From positions 9,672,001 to 9,736,000 of the forward strand of contig NW_024465751.1 of the NCBI RefSeq assembly GCF_017591425.1: a stretch of DNA of 64,000 nt. The letters are read 5' to 3'. The DNA comes from Ochotona curzoniae. Taxonomy: Eukaryota > Chordata > Mammalia > Lagomorpha > Ochotonidae. The notes beneath the pieces were generated by a model. It searched no databases, was not told the DNA's origin, and saw only the letters and a program-made list of their open reading frames with translations. Within the stretch, counting starts at the first letter, position 1. Each line of letters begins with the position of its first letter. Shown one piece after another: positions 23,501 to 35,500 of the stretch. Both the position numbers and the translations under genes were made by a program.

Positions 23501-26500
23501 GAAAGAAGATATGCACCGGAGTAGTTAAGGGACAGCTCTCCATCTTAAACAGTTCAGAAAAGTGTCAGTGTGCTTGTCTACAGAACGGGAGGCCAAACAG
23601 CAAAAAAATGTAATGGGTGAGAATCTCAGAGGATAGTTGAAAAGGCTTTATATTTTTCTTGCAAATTTTGTTACTTTGGAAATTACTGGATTTTCCGACT
23701 GCCTCATAAAAGCATACGGCAAATCAGCCTTCAGGTTACCCTAATAAATGAATTACATCTGAATCAAAATCAGAAGAGATCTAATCAAACTAAATCCCTT
23801 GCTTAGTTTTAGCAGAAATCCAGTATGTTTTAAGTGCTGTGAGATAGAAACAGGCACAATGTTTTCAGTTTATTGAATGTGACTAACCATCAAATGTATA
23901 TTGCCTCTTATGAACTCGGTTACTACTAATATCCAGCTCAAGCCGAAAGAAATAAAAATTTATGTTTTCAATATGAAATGAATGAGTAACAAAATACTTT
24001 CCCCAAATATTGAAGATCGACATAAGCAAGGTCCCCTTTTCCCTGGAATTCTTGAAAATGCATTGTATGTACCAAGCAGATGTTTACTGGCTGGCTTCCA
24101 GAAGGCTCAGATTTAAGTACTTCAGCTCTCGCCTGACCTGCCTTCCAATCTTGTAAGAGAAGTTGGAGCATTTCATGGTTACTGTCACACACAGACAGGA
24201 GAGCTCAGTACGTTCGTGGAAAGATCCTCAGGCAAAATCTGGAGTTTACAGCTGGTGCTTTACAAACGAACCTAAGCTGCTAACAGAAACAGGGCCTGCA
24301 GAATTACAACAACCTCCACATTCAGATGCTCTGGCTACCTTACAACCCCGCGAGGCGCTCACATTCTGCTTAGCGCAAATAAAGGGACCATTAAGACACC
24401 GCGAGCGACCGACCGCAGTCCAAACAGGGTCTGCACAGACTGGAAGTTAACTGACTCATACCTTCTCATAAAGCCTTCTTTGTGACTCGAGCTCCAGCTG
24501 TCTCATCTCGAGGTCTTTGGCGGTGCTAGCGATTTCTTGGTCTCTCATTTGTACCTACGGCCAAATAACAAACTGTGAATATCAAAAGCAATTAAAACCA
24601 GTTTTCAAGTAGATTCAGCAGTCTTTTCAATGTGTGTAACCAAGTAAGAATATTTAAAATCACAGGGACTGGATTTCTGAAGCCCGAGTAGCTGACAATA
24701 TATTAACACTCACTGTGCAATCTAGGAAGCATCTCTGAATGAAAGCCAGTTCATTTTTTTTTCCCCCAGAAAGCCTGGTTCCCATATGCTCATCCAGCCG
24801 CCTGGAGGAACAGATGGCAGCTTTTCCATAACCAACATTGACTTAGAAAAACCTGAGTCATTCCAATTTGGAATAGAGAGAAATATAGAATGCGTAACCT
24901 TAGAAAATGTAACACTTTTTTCTAGTGCTCTTTTGGATGAAGCTTCTACATGCTTATAAATTTGCTCTGACGGCTAATAGTCCAGGGTTACCTTTATCGT
25001 GGACTTGCCAGTCTCATGTGTTTTGCTCAGAGTGGCTGAGTGTGGCAGTTCCTACCTCCTGCAGGGTTTGGGCAAGGCGCTCTCCAGACAGGAGAAACTG
25101 CAAACTCATCTCGATTATTTGGCTGCCTAAAACTCCGTTTTCTTCAATGGGCGAGATGTGTATCCAACAAAACAGAACTAACAACAGACATAACCAATCG
25201 ATTTCCATTCACTCACCTAGCAAGCATTTAAGGACTGCACCGATCCCTGCACTCAGGGAGTAGGACAGGAGTTAGATATTCTTCCTACTCAAGGATACAG
25301 TGGGACATGCAAAGATACACATCCAAGGGCTGTAACCAACACGGCTTAGAAAGCGGCTCACTGAAGGAGCCGAACTGTGAGCAAGAAAGAAACGGCAATG
25401 CTGAGAAGCAGAGGAGAGGTTTGGCACAGCACATACCATTTTAGGAATTTTAATTACAAAAGCTGTTCTGAGTCTCAATTTTAGGAGTTGCTAACAGCTG
25501 CGTGCCACCGTGGGAACAGAGGAACTTTGCAGGCCGCTGACCGATGCTCGCAGCTCCCTCCATGCCACTCTGGCCTCATGCAACCTTCCTGCTGGAGTCG
25601 GAAGGGGAAGTGGAGTTTCTGCTGCCTGGCAGTTAGACCACACCAGTAGACCAGGCAGAAGGGCAGGGGGCTGGGAGGGCAGCCAGGGGCAGAGGCTGGC
25701 GCTGAAAGAGCTTCACGGGATGCCCGGAGCCATGCATGCCTGCTCCATCTTAAAGTGTTTACAAGAAAAGACGGCAGCGCTTTGCGCTTCAATGGGCTTG
25801 TGGGGAAGAACATACACATTTCTACAATAACGCAAAGCAAATCTTATTTACTAGATGAGGTAAATGAAAGGAACTGTAGAGTTTAAACATCCAGTTTCAA
25901 GTTCGCGTTGGACAAAAGGAGTATCAAGTGATCAAAAAGTGAATAGACTAGTAGTATATAAAAATATTTCAAGACTTCAACATTCCATTATTTCCTCAAA
26001 ACTAGCTTTGCAATTCCCTAAACTCAAGCTTAAATTCAGTACATTTCTAATAAAAATTCCAGCAGGCTGGCAGGAGCTGGCAACTCAGAGAGTGGCGAAA
26101 TTCCCCCAGGCTGCTCGCAGCGGGACGTATTCGGGAACACGGAGGGGAGCGCTGCCGAGGAAGGCCGACAGGTGAGAACTGCGCCTGTGCACACCGCATG
26201 ATGAGGCTGCCGTCGCTCCCGGTGTGCACCGGGCGTAGGAACCGAGCAAGAGAAGAGGGTGGGCTTGGACAGGAAGTTATTTATTTAATGGTCAGACACT
26301 ATCCACTGGACCACTGCCCAGGTGTCCACGACAGATTAGCACACTGGGAAGTAATGGTCCTACACACTACGCGTCTCTATTCTCGAACATTAGCAGAACA
26401 ATGATACTTATAAATACATCTCCATATGATGGCACTAGGTTTTCTGCCTTTTCCTATGCTTACTGTGTCATGATGCATTTACATATCAGAAAGTTAAGCT

Positions 26501-29500
26501 TGTAATGTTGAACCGAGTGACTGTGCCTTTCTGATAACATGGGGACAGAGAGAGGGAGGGGAGTAGGGGCGGGGGGTGCGATGAAGCCTTATATACGTAA
26601 AGCTGTACCGTGAAAAATAAGTAAATAATAAACCTTTCTCTCGATTTCATCATCCAGTCTTTTTAGTTCCATTTCCCGCTGATCTTGCTGAAGCTTCAGG
26701 AAACGCCTTCTTGCAGCGTCTTGCAGATGTATTTCCTTCATCTTCAGCTCTCTCTTCACAGCAGCTAGCCTTACATACAAAACACACGGAGGGAAAGCTT
26801 TGACCGGTCATCCATGGCCTTCTGGCCGCAGTCACAGCTGCCTGCTACCTGTCCTGACTCACTGGTGCCCCCTGGACACAACTGTTTGTAATACAGACAG
26901 GAGGACCCCTTACACATGTCTATATTCATGACAAAGTTGGCCATGCTTTTCATATGCAAACGTCTAACAGATTTACTGTACCCGGATCACTTCAATGTAA
27001 CTGATATCCTTTATCTGAAGGAAGGATGCTAAGCAAATACTCCAGGGGTGTCACATGCGGCATATACTTATTCCTCGAGGATTTCGGGAGAATGCTAATG
27101 GCTCAGGTCTGTAACTCCTCTGAAACTCACAAGAGAAATCTGTTTTATAAAGTGCCCCCAAGAATGAAGAGAAGCTCAGAGAGGTGAGGTTCCCCCAGTC
27201 AGGCTTACTCAGAATGTTCACTAGATACACTGAATTAATTTGAACACTTTTCATTATCAACATAGATTTTACATAACCACGCAGTACTTTTTGTCCTGTA
27301 AGGTACTGAGTGCATGGTGAAGCAAGCATTTTATAGTTCAAATCTCAGGTCAGACAGACATGTTTGGAACATAATTTAAAAAACTATACTCCACTAATGA
27401 CGACTCCAGCACTCCGCAGCAAGGCACTGCCCGCCTCCGGCTGCGTCTAAGCAATGTCTTTCAGGCTACATTAGGGCAGCATTATTTGGAAAGATAATCA
27501 GTACACATTCAGATCATATTCTGTATTTTATAATTATATACCAATTTTTGGAAAGTAGCATCAATTCTTAATTTTGAATATTTACTTAACGGAAATGAAG
27601 CAGGCTAACTCTATAGGCAGTACTGTTCCTTAATGATAAAATCAAAGAAAATAGAAATCATTTCAACTAACTCGCTAAGTCTAGATTTTGACAGAGGGAC
27701 AAAGCCTACTTCTGCCTTTGCTGTAGCATTTTCTCCTCCTCGTGTAAGAGTATCTGCCGCCGAGCTTCCTCAGCTTTACGAAGCAGTTCTTGCTTGTGGT
27801 ACCACGCCTCATCGTCTACTCGCTGCTGGTCCACTTCCGCTTGCATGTCTTCCACCGTCTGCCTTAAGTCAGTAAGATTAATTGTTAGAAAAATCCAGAT
27901 AAAAACACTAACTGAAGTCCCCTGTCAGAACATAAAATATACATCTGATTAGTGCATAAAGGAGTTTTACTACAATATGTAAGAATTAAGAATCTTTAAA
28001 ACTACTTCCAGTCTTCTGAACTTAATACAAACGTTTCAAAATTTATATGTAATTTGCATTAAAAATGCTACAGAAGAACTATTCAATCTTTACCTTTCTC
28101 TTAGGTAATCCAATTCATCATTCCTTATTCTTTCTCGCTCCTGTGTCTGATAGTCCACGATAAACGTCGGATATTGGTTAAACACGGGATACTGCCCTTT
28201 GGTCAGTGCCGTGAACGCATCAAGCATGCTGTCTGGATGGATACTGCTAGGCGTGGTCTCCATGAGATGATAAGCTTCTCTAATCACAACGTTTATATCC
28301 AGGTTATTCCGATGATGAAAAAAATACTGCAAGAAAACTTAGTGTTTAAATCGAGATTTACCGAACAATGCAATGATGAGGCAGAATTTTAAAAGTTTAA
28401 AATTTGAAATATGAGTTTATTTTCAAGATATTTTTGGCAAATTCACTGGAGTTTTTCTTAACTTTTTTTTTTTTTTAAGATGATTTTCAGAGAGAAGGAG
28501 AGACAAAAAGATCTTCCATCCACTAAGTGGCTGCAACGGTCAGAACTGGGCTGATCTGAAGCCAGGAACTTCCTCCAGGTCTCCCTTGTGGGCTCAGGGT
28601 CCCAAGGCTTTAGGCTGTCCTTCACTGCTTTCCCAAGCCACAAGCAGGGAGCTGGATGAGAAGTGGAGCCGCTGGGACAAGAACTGGTGCCCCTATGGGA
28701 TCCTGGCACACACAAGGTGAGGACTTTACCCACTAGGCTACTCAGTTTTTAGATGTTTTGATTTCATTACATTCTGAAATCAAATGATTTACATCTTAAC
28801 TCAAAAATGAAAGTTTCCATTATAACAGAAAAAGAATGTTTCAACAGTCCAAAATAAAGTCAGAAAATAAACTGGCCCTGAAAACAAATGAGTTTGATTT
28901 TTAAACAGTATCTGCAAAGGTTTCACTAGCAGAACCAAATTCCAAAGTAGAAACATATGTACCACGTAACCATGAAGCAAAAATAAAGTTCAATCTGATA
29001 AGAATAATAAAATAAGTGGTACAAATACCACATAAAACTAACCAATTCAGCCTATTTACCTAAAGAGTCTCTCCTTTTCTCTTTCCTTCAGTTTTTATTT
29101 ATTTGAGACAGACTGAGAGAGAGGAATGAGACGGAAAGCTCAAGCTCCTGGATACTGGTCCAGCTTCCCAAAGCCCCCCCAGGCCTGGGACTGGGGCTGA
29201 GGTTGGGGCTGGGGCTGGGGCTAGGCAGAGGCTGGGGCTGGGCAGAGGCTGAGGCTGGGCTGGGCTGAGGCTGGGGCTAGGCTGTAGCTGTGGTTGGGGC
29301 TGGGCTGGGGCAGGGCTGGACTGAGGCTCAGAGCTGGGGAGACAATCCAGCCCTCCCACAGGATGGCAGGAATCCAGTGACCTGGAGACAGCACCACTGC
29401 CTCCCATTATGTGAACAGCAAGCGTGTGGCAGGAGTCAGAGCAAGGGAACGGAATAGGGACACCCCATAGTGGAAATCAGGGGTCTCAGCCACAAGGCCA

Positions 29501-32500
29501 AGTGCCTGCTCTGAGCGTCTTCTCTTCAGAAACCATCTGTAGTGCTCTGCTTTCTCATCAAGCCTCAGAACTCCCAGGGCTAACATTTTTCTAACATGTT
29601 AACAAGATGGGCCACTCTTAAGCTCAAGCACAGGAAAATAGCTACCTGGGTTTTCAGTATCCATAAGGGGGAAAAAAAACACCAAAAAACATAAAGCCTC
29701 AAATCATTGTTAGGCTGAGCAGAAGCAATTCCTGCAGGAGCTGAGTGCATCAAAGGACAAGGAAATGACCACAAGCCAGGAGCGCTGGTAAGCTGGGAAC
29801 ATCAAGCACAGTTCCAGTGCTCTCTCTCCTTCCCGCCTCCCTCTGGCCGCCAACAGAAGAGCGCTTCACTGGCCTCAATGCTATCGTTGCCAAGGTCACG
29901 CAGACACTCCCATCCAGAAATGTTTCCAGCACTGACGCCGCACAGAAGACCAACCCCCACCACGATGACACGTCATGGCAAGAAACATGTGCAAACTGAG
30001 GAGCTGCCGCCTTCCCCCACCTCTAAGATCTAGAGAAGCCCAGTGCTGCGTGTCGCAGGCAGCTATTTCCCTCACGGGTCGCCATGCCATGTGGAGGTGG
30101 TCCCGGGCTGTCTCCACCAGGGAACAGTGTGTCAGACTCTCTCCCCGCCTATCTCTCTATCTCCTCCCCACGGTGGTGCAACTTCTCTGGCCTGCTGCCT
30201 GGCCCTGACCAGTGAACCTCCCTGGGGAGCACTCCCAATAGAGCCTGCTTTGATCTGAACGGTACTTTGTGTAGTTGCCTGACTCTGAACCCAAACTCAA
30301 ACCATGCCATCTGGTGCTGAAACCCAAGAGGGGCGTGTACCCCCACCTACACCTGCCCCTCTCGCGAGGCCTCTCCTTGTCCTGACGTGACCCTAGCTCC
30401 AGGACATGACCTCTGACCTCACCCTCCTGGCATATGAGGGGTGAGTCCTCCCCTAAATCCTTCTGAGGCTTCTCCCTGCACTGTGGCCAGGTGCCATAAC
30501 TCCAAAACTGCAGCTGCGTCAGGGATTCCTGCTACGCGCAGGGTCTCCCTCGGTTGAGCAGATGTCCCCCGGACTGTGGTTCTCGCGTGTCCCCCATCTG
30601 TGGTTCTCACGTGCCCAGTCAGGAGCCTCACAGGGCAAACAATGGGAGACTCCGAGTCTAAAGCTGATTCCAAGATCCTTTAGGGTGCCTTCTGGCTCAC
30701 CGTGGCACCTTGGGACTGTGCCAGGACCTTGCCAAGAGGACACTGCTTTCCTACTCCACAGCGGCCTGGCCACAACGCAGCTGGACAACCGGTTACACTG
30801 GCCTCTGGGAGGGGACTTCCGATTTTAACATCTTCCACGATGTAGAAATTGCTGCCGCAGGACAGAAAAGTGAAAGGAGGTCCCCGTGTTTCGGCTTTTT
30901 TTGATCTCCTATCTAAATCTGTCCAGGATCTTGCCTTTGTCTTTCTCCTCCCTTGCTTCTCCCTCTGTCTGAAGGTCTCTTGTCTGCTCTCCCCACCGGG
31001 GATCTGAGCTGCCACGCTCACCTCTTCAGATCCTGACTTGAACTGCTTGTGAAGGAGGCCTCTCACGGCCTCTCAGCCATCGCTGACCCAGCACACTGCT
31101 CAGACTGATGGTGACCTACCACCCACTGCGGGGGACGGGTGAAGTGTAACCTGTCCCTTGTCAACAGGTTCCTCGCCATTTCCCACTCTCGGGCTTTGTC
31201 CCCTACAAAAATCCGAGCTTACACAAATCCTGCCACTTTGAGCTCTGGACATTCCAGCCAGCCTGGAAAGTTCGAGCCCCTTGCGGAGTTGCCATTTCAC
31301 TGCCTCCTAAAAATCTCAAAACCCTGCAACTCAGATCTCGTGCCACCTGACTTTCCTCTGCAACGCGGCTGGGACTCAACACAAATCAATGACTCGACTG
31401 ACCTCCAAATTCTCCATGATCTGGATAACTTCTGTCATCGCGATGGTTAACGATTAGAGATTTTCTATGATAGAGCCTTCTTTTTCTCCATTCCCACCCA
31501 CTGACAATCCTGCTCTCCCTTCCCAAGTTCTTCTAACACACTCTAAACCCTCAGACTTCTTAACCCACTCTTCCCCTAACCAATCTGACTCCCAAACATT
31601 CACCTCATTCACCCTGAGTCCCTTCTAGCCGGCCCTGAGAGCACTGTCTGCTCTGGGGGGTCTAGGCAGGGTTGCCAGGCAGTCCTGACATGATACCCAG
31701 CATGGTGCCCACTGAAAGCTCTACAGCCCTTCACCCTCAGCCCTCCCAACACAGACGCCCATCAGCTCCACCACCACAGCACCCATGGCACAGCCCTTCA
31801 CCCTCAGCCCTCCCAACACAGACGCCCATCAGCTCCACCACCACAGCACCCATGGCACAGCCCTTCACCCTCAGCCCTCCCAACACAGACGCCCATCAGC
31901 TCCACCACTGCAACGCCCACGGCATAGCACCTTCCCTAGCAGCACAGGTTCCACCCTCCACACAGCCAGGAGCAGCATCTGTGGCCTCAACAACGAACAG
32001 CAGTCCAACCTCCATCCTCCTTGCGGGGTCGACAGCCTGCCCCAGGGTCAGCACTCATGGTGCAGAAGTCCCCGCCCAGCCACCTCAGGGTCAAACTCTC
32101 CCTGACTCTCCCTCCTCCCTCAGCAGCTCCTCCTGTCCTCCTCCTCCTCTCTCTGTGAAGCCATTCTCCCTCCAGCTGCAGCTTCTCCAGGGCCATTTCC
32201 CTCACACGGTTACTGGACCATGTAGAAGTGGTCCCTGGCTGTTTCCCACCAGGGAGCCATCTGCCAGATTCTGTCCCCCTCTTTCTCTTCTCCAACTGCC
32301 CATCTCTCTGCTACATCCTCCCCACAACCCCTGGATGCAACTTCTCTGGCCCGCTGACTGTGCCGGAGCAGTGAACCTGACCCGAGAGCACTCCCAATAG
32401 AGCTTGCTTTGAGCCGAACACCACTTTGTGTGATTGCCTGACTTTGGACCTGAACTCAAACCTTACAACCATGATTTTTTTTTAACTGCAACTGTTAAGA

Positions 32501-35500
32501 CTAAATACTTACTATAATTGTTGATTTAATGACGTACAAATGGGGATGAGGGAAGCATGGAACTATGGTGGGTTAAATTGCCATCTGTTATAGCAGAATC
32601 CAGAATGGATGCTGGTTCAGGCCTCAGCTGCTCCACTTTTGCTCCAGCTTCCTGCTAATGTGCCTGGGAAGGCAGCAGATGATGGCCCTTGGGCTCAGCC
32701 CCTGCTACCCACATGGCATATCCCGATGAAGTTTCAGGCTCCTGGCTTCAGCTTGGGTTAGTTTTAGCCATTTGTTAGCCATTTAAGGAGTCAACCAGCA
32801 GATGAAAGATCTCTTTTTCTCTCTTCCCATTATAGCTCTTTCTGCTAACTGCATGAGGGTGGGGATACGGCCCAACTTGTTATCCCTAACGTTGCTACCA
32901 TGTGGTCCTGGTGTCTCGCACCCAGTCTACACTTGATTAGTGGATTTTCCTACTGAGATCTGAGAACTCCCTCTGAGGAACAAGGATGCTTACCTCAAAG
33001 TCATCTTTGAGATTACAGTTGAGCAGAGGCGCCCTAGAACATATGTTGTAGGCTACAACGGTCATCAGGAGGAAGGAGGGATGGTTGGAGAAGACGTTAT
33101 CAAATAACTTCAGCCACTCCTCTCTGGTCAGCACCTCTGAGAACAGCGTTTCAAGAAGGGGCCACGCATACAGCTAAAATGAAGAAGGAAAAAGGCACTC
33201 ACGGACTGAGGCAAAGGGAAAAAAACCAGAGTGGCTGGAATATTCTCTGACATTTGTCCTCAGTGATGAAAATCATTCTACTAAAAATAAAAGCATGAAA
33301 AGGACTGGCTCAACTTGGACCCCTCCATAAACTCTCAGGAATGCAACTGAATGAAGAAAAAGAATGGAATACTGTTAAAAATACAAGACGTAGTATGCTT
33401 TTGATTGTATCTTCTGAAGAAAACCTTTTATGCACGCTAGAACCAATGTCAGTTTGCAAAATCAGCTGCGGTGTTGGCAAACGCAGACCCTGCTTACCTG
33501 CGAGGTCACACTGTGATCCGTGAAGTGCTTTAGCAGCTCCTTGTCATGAAAGGCCAAGACGTTTTCTATCATGCTGAGAATATTGATAGGAGGATTAGGA
33601 AAGTATTCAAACCAATGCTGACACCAATTGACTGTGAGGGAAAAAAGAATACTGTATTTAGATACCCTTCTATGCGGCAATTCTTAAATATGTTCAATAT
33701 ATGGCTTAATACTTTTAATAGGAGTAAATAAAAAATGTAACAGCCTAAATTGTACAATAGATTTAAAAATTCCATTGTATTAATTCAGTTATCCTAGGCT
33801 TTTTTTCCCCTAAGATTTATTTATTTTTATTACAAAGTCAGATATACAGAGAGGAGGAGAGACAGAGAGGAAGATCTTCCATCCGATAATTCACTCCCCA
33901 AGTGATCGCAATGGTTGGAGCTGAACCAATCAGAAGCTGGGAACCAGGAAGTTCTTCCGGGTCTCCCACGTGGGTGCAGGGTCCCATGGCTTTGTGCTGT
34001 CTTTGACTGTTTTCCCAGGCCACAAGCAGGGAGCTGGAAGGGAAGTGGAGCTGCCAGGATTAGAACCGGCGCTCATATGGGATCCTGGTGTGTTCAAGGT
34101 GAGGACTTAACCTGCTAGGCCATGCCACCAGGCCCCAGTTATCCTAGACTTACTGGAATTTTTTCCAAGCACTTGGGTCATCTTCCGCGGCCTTTTCCAG
34201 GGACATTCCCAGGAAGCTGGATGGGAAGTAGAACAGCCGGGATTCAAACTGGTGCCCATATGGGATGCCAGCAATGCGAGCAGCAGCTTAAACTGCTGCA
34301 GCACGTAGCCAACTCCAGTTTTATTCTTCAATAATAATGAGATCTTCTTTTTAAAATTATCAATAGAGGGCCCAGTGTGATGGCCTAGTGGCTAAATCCT
34401 TGCCTTGCAATTGCTGGGATTCCATACGGATGCTGCTTTGCATCCTGGCTGCTCCACTTCTCTCCTAACTCCCTTCTTGTAGCCTGGTAAAGCAGCTGAG
34501 GACGGCCCAGAGCCTCGGGATCCTGTACCCACACAGGAGACCTGGCTTTGGACCAGCTCAGCTCCAGCTGTTGTGAACACCTAGGGAGAGAACCAGAGGA
34601 CGGAGGATCTTTGTGTGTCTTTCCTTCTCTCTGTAAATCTGACTGTCCAATAAAAATAAATGCAGCTTTAAAAAAGTTACCAGTAGAAGGTTTTATCAGA
34701 GGAACACAGGATCGCATATGGTCATAAGGACTGCCAATTCTGGAAAGTCATTACCTCGTTAATCAAGGAATATTTAATTTGAGCTAATAATTAAGCCAAG
34801 TAAGATTTTGCAGACTAAGAAACTCTTTTTCAAACTTCTGTTGTTAAATAAATTTATCTTAAAAGAAATATCAGGTTCAGCAATACTAAGTCCCTGTTAT
34901 GTCCCAGACACTAATGGTTCTGGGAATTTAAAAGGCTACACATGGGGGCCAGTGTTGTGGTGTAGTGAGCTAAGCTGATGCCTACAAGGCAGCATCCCAT
35001 ATCAGCACAGGATTGAATCCCAAGATGCTTCATTTCCGAATCAGCCCCCTGCTAATGTGCCTGGGAAGGCAGCCATGGACAGCTCAAGTGCTTGGGCACC
35101 TGTTCCCTTATGGGAGACCCAGAAGGAACTCCAGGCTCCACTTGCACCAGCCCCGCCTGCTGCGGCCAGCTCAGCAGGAAACCAGTGGAGGAAGATCTCT
35201 TCCCCACATCCAGCCCCTCTATCGATCTGCTTTTCAAATCAGTAAATCCTAAAAAGAGGGAGCAAGTCACACACATCCCCGAAGTCCAGATCCTCCAGCG
35301 TGGTCTTTATTAACAGAACCCTGCTTCCTAGTGAGAGGTGAATCCTGCCGGAGGTGACCACCTGCTTCCTCTTAAGCCTTTCCGTTCTGCTTCGGTGCAA
35401 CCAGGCAAGGAGGCAGAGGGCAGAGGGACACAGCTAGCCGACTGACAGTGAAATAAAGAGAAATGATCAACGGAATGGAGATTCTTTACTCAAAGAATTG

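Larger units (their letters stand above)
30080..32467 (+). mobile_element. ERV1-type provirus remnant, antisense to TBC1D31
   Basis: Two related terminal segments (about 30080-30309 and 32195-32467) share blocks such as CACTCCCAATAGAGC, TTGCCTGACT and ACTCAAACC, and both end in CA. After the left one, TGGTGCTGAAACCCAAGA resembles a primer-binding site complementary to tRNA-Phe (TGGTGCCGAAACCC core). The interior has gag-like but disrupted reading segments and no recognisable pol or env. It is defective and lies within intron 13 in the orientation opposite to the gene. The outer boundary of the left LTR is uncertain and may extend further left. Confidence 0.75.

Noticed and set aside
31672..32400. 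242-codon plus-strand open frame, proline/serine-rich
   Set aside because: It lies across the 67-bp out-of-frame tandem repeat and runs into the ERV 3' LTR; composition follows from the repeat, not from a protein family.
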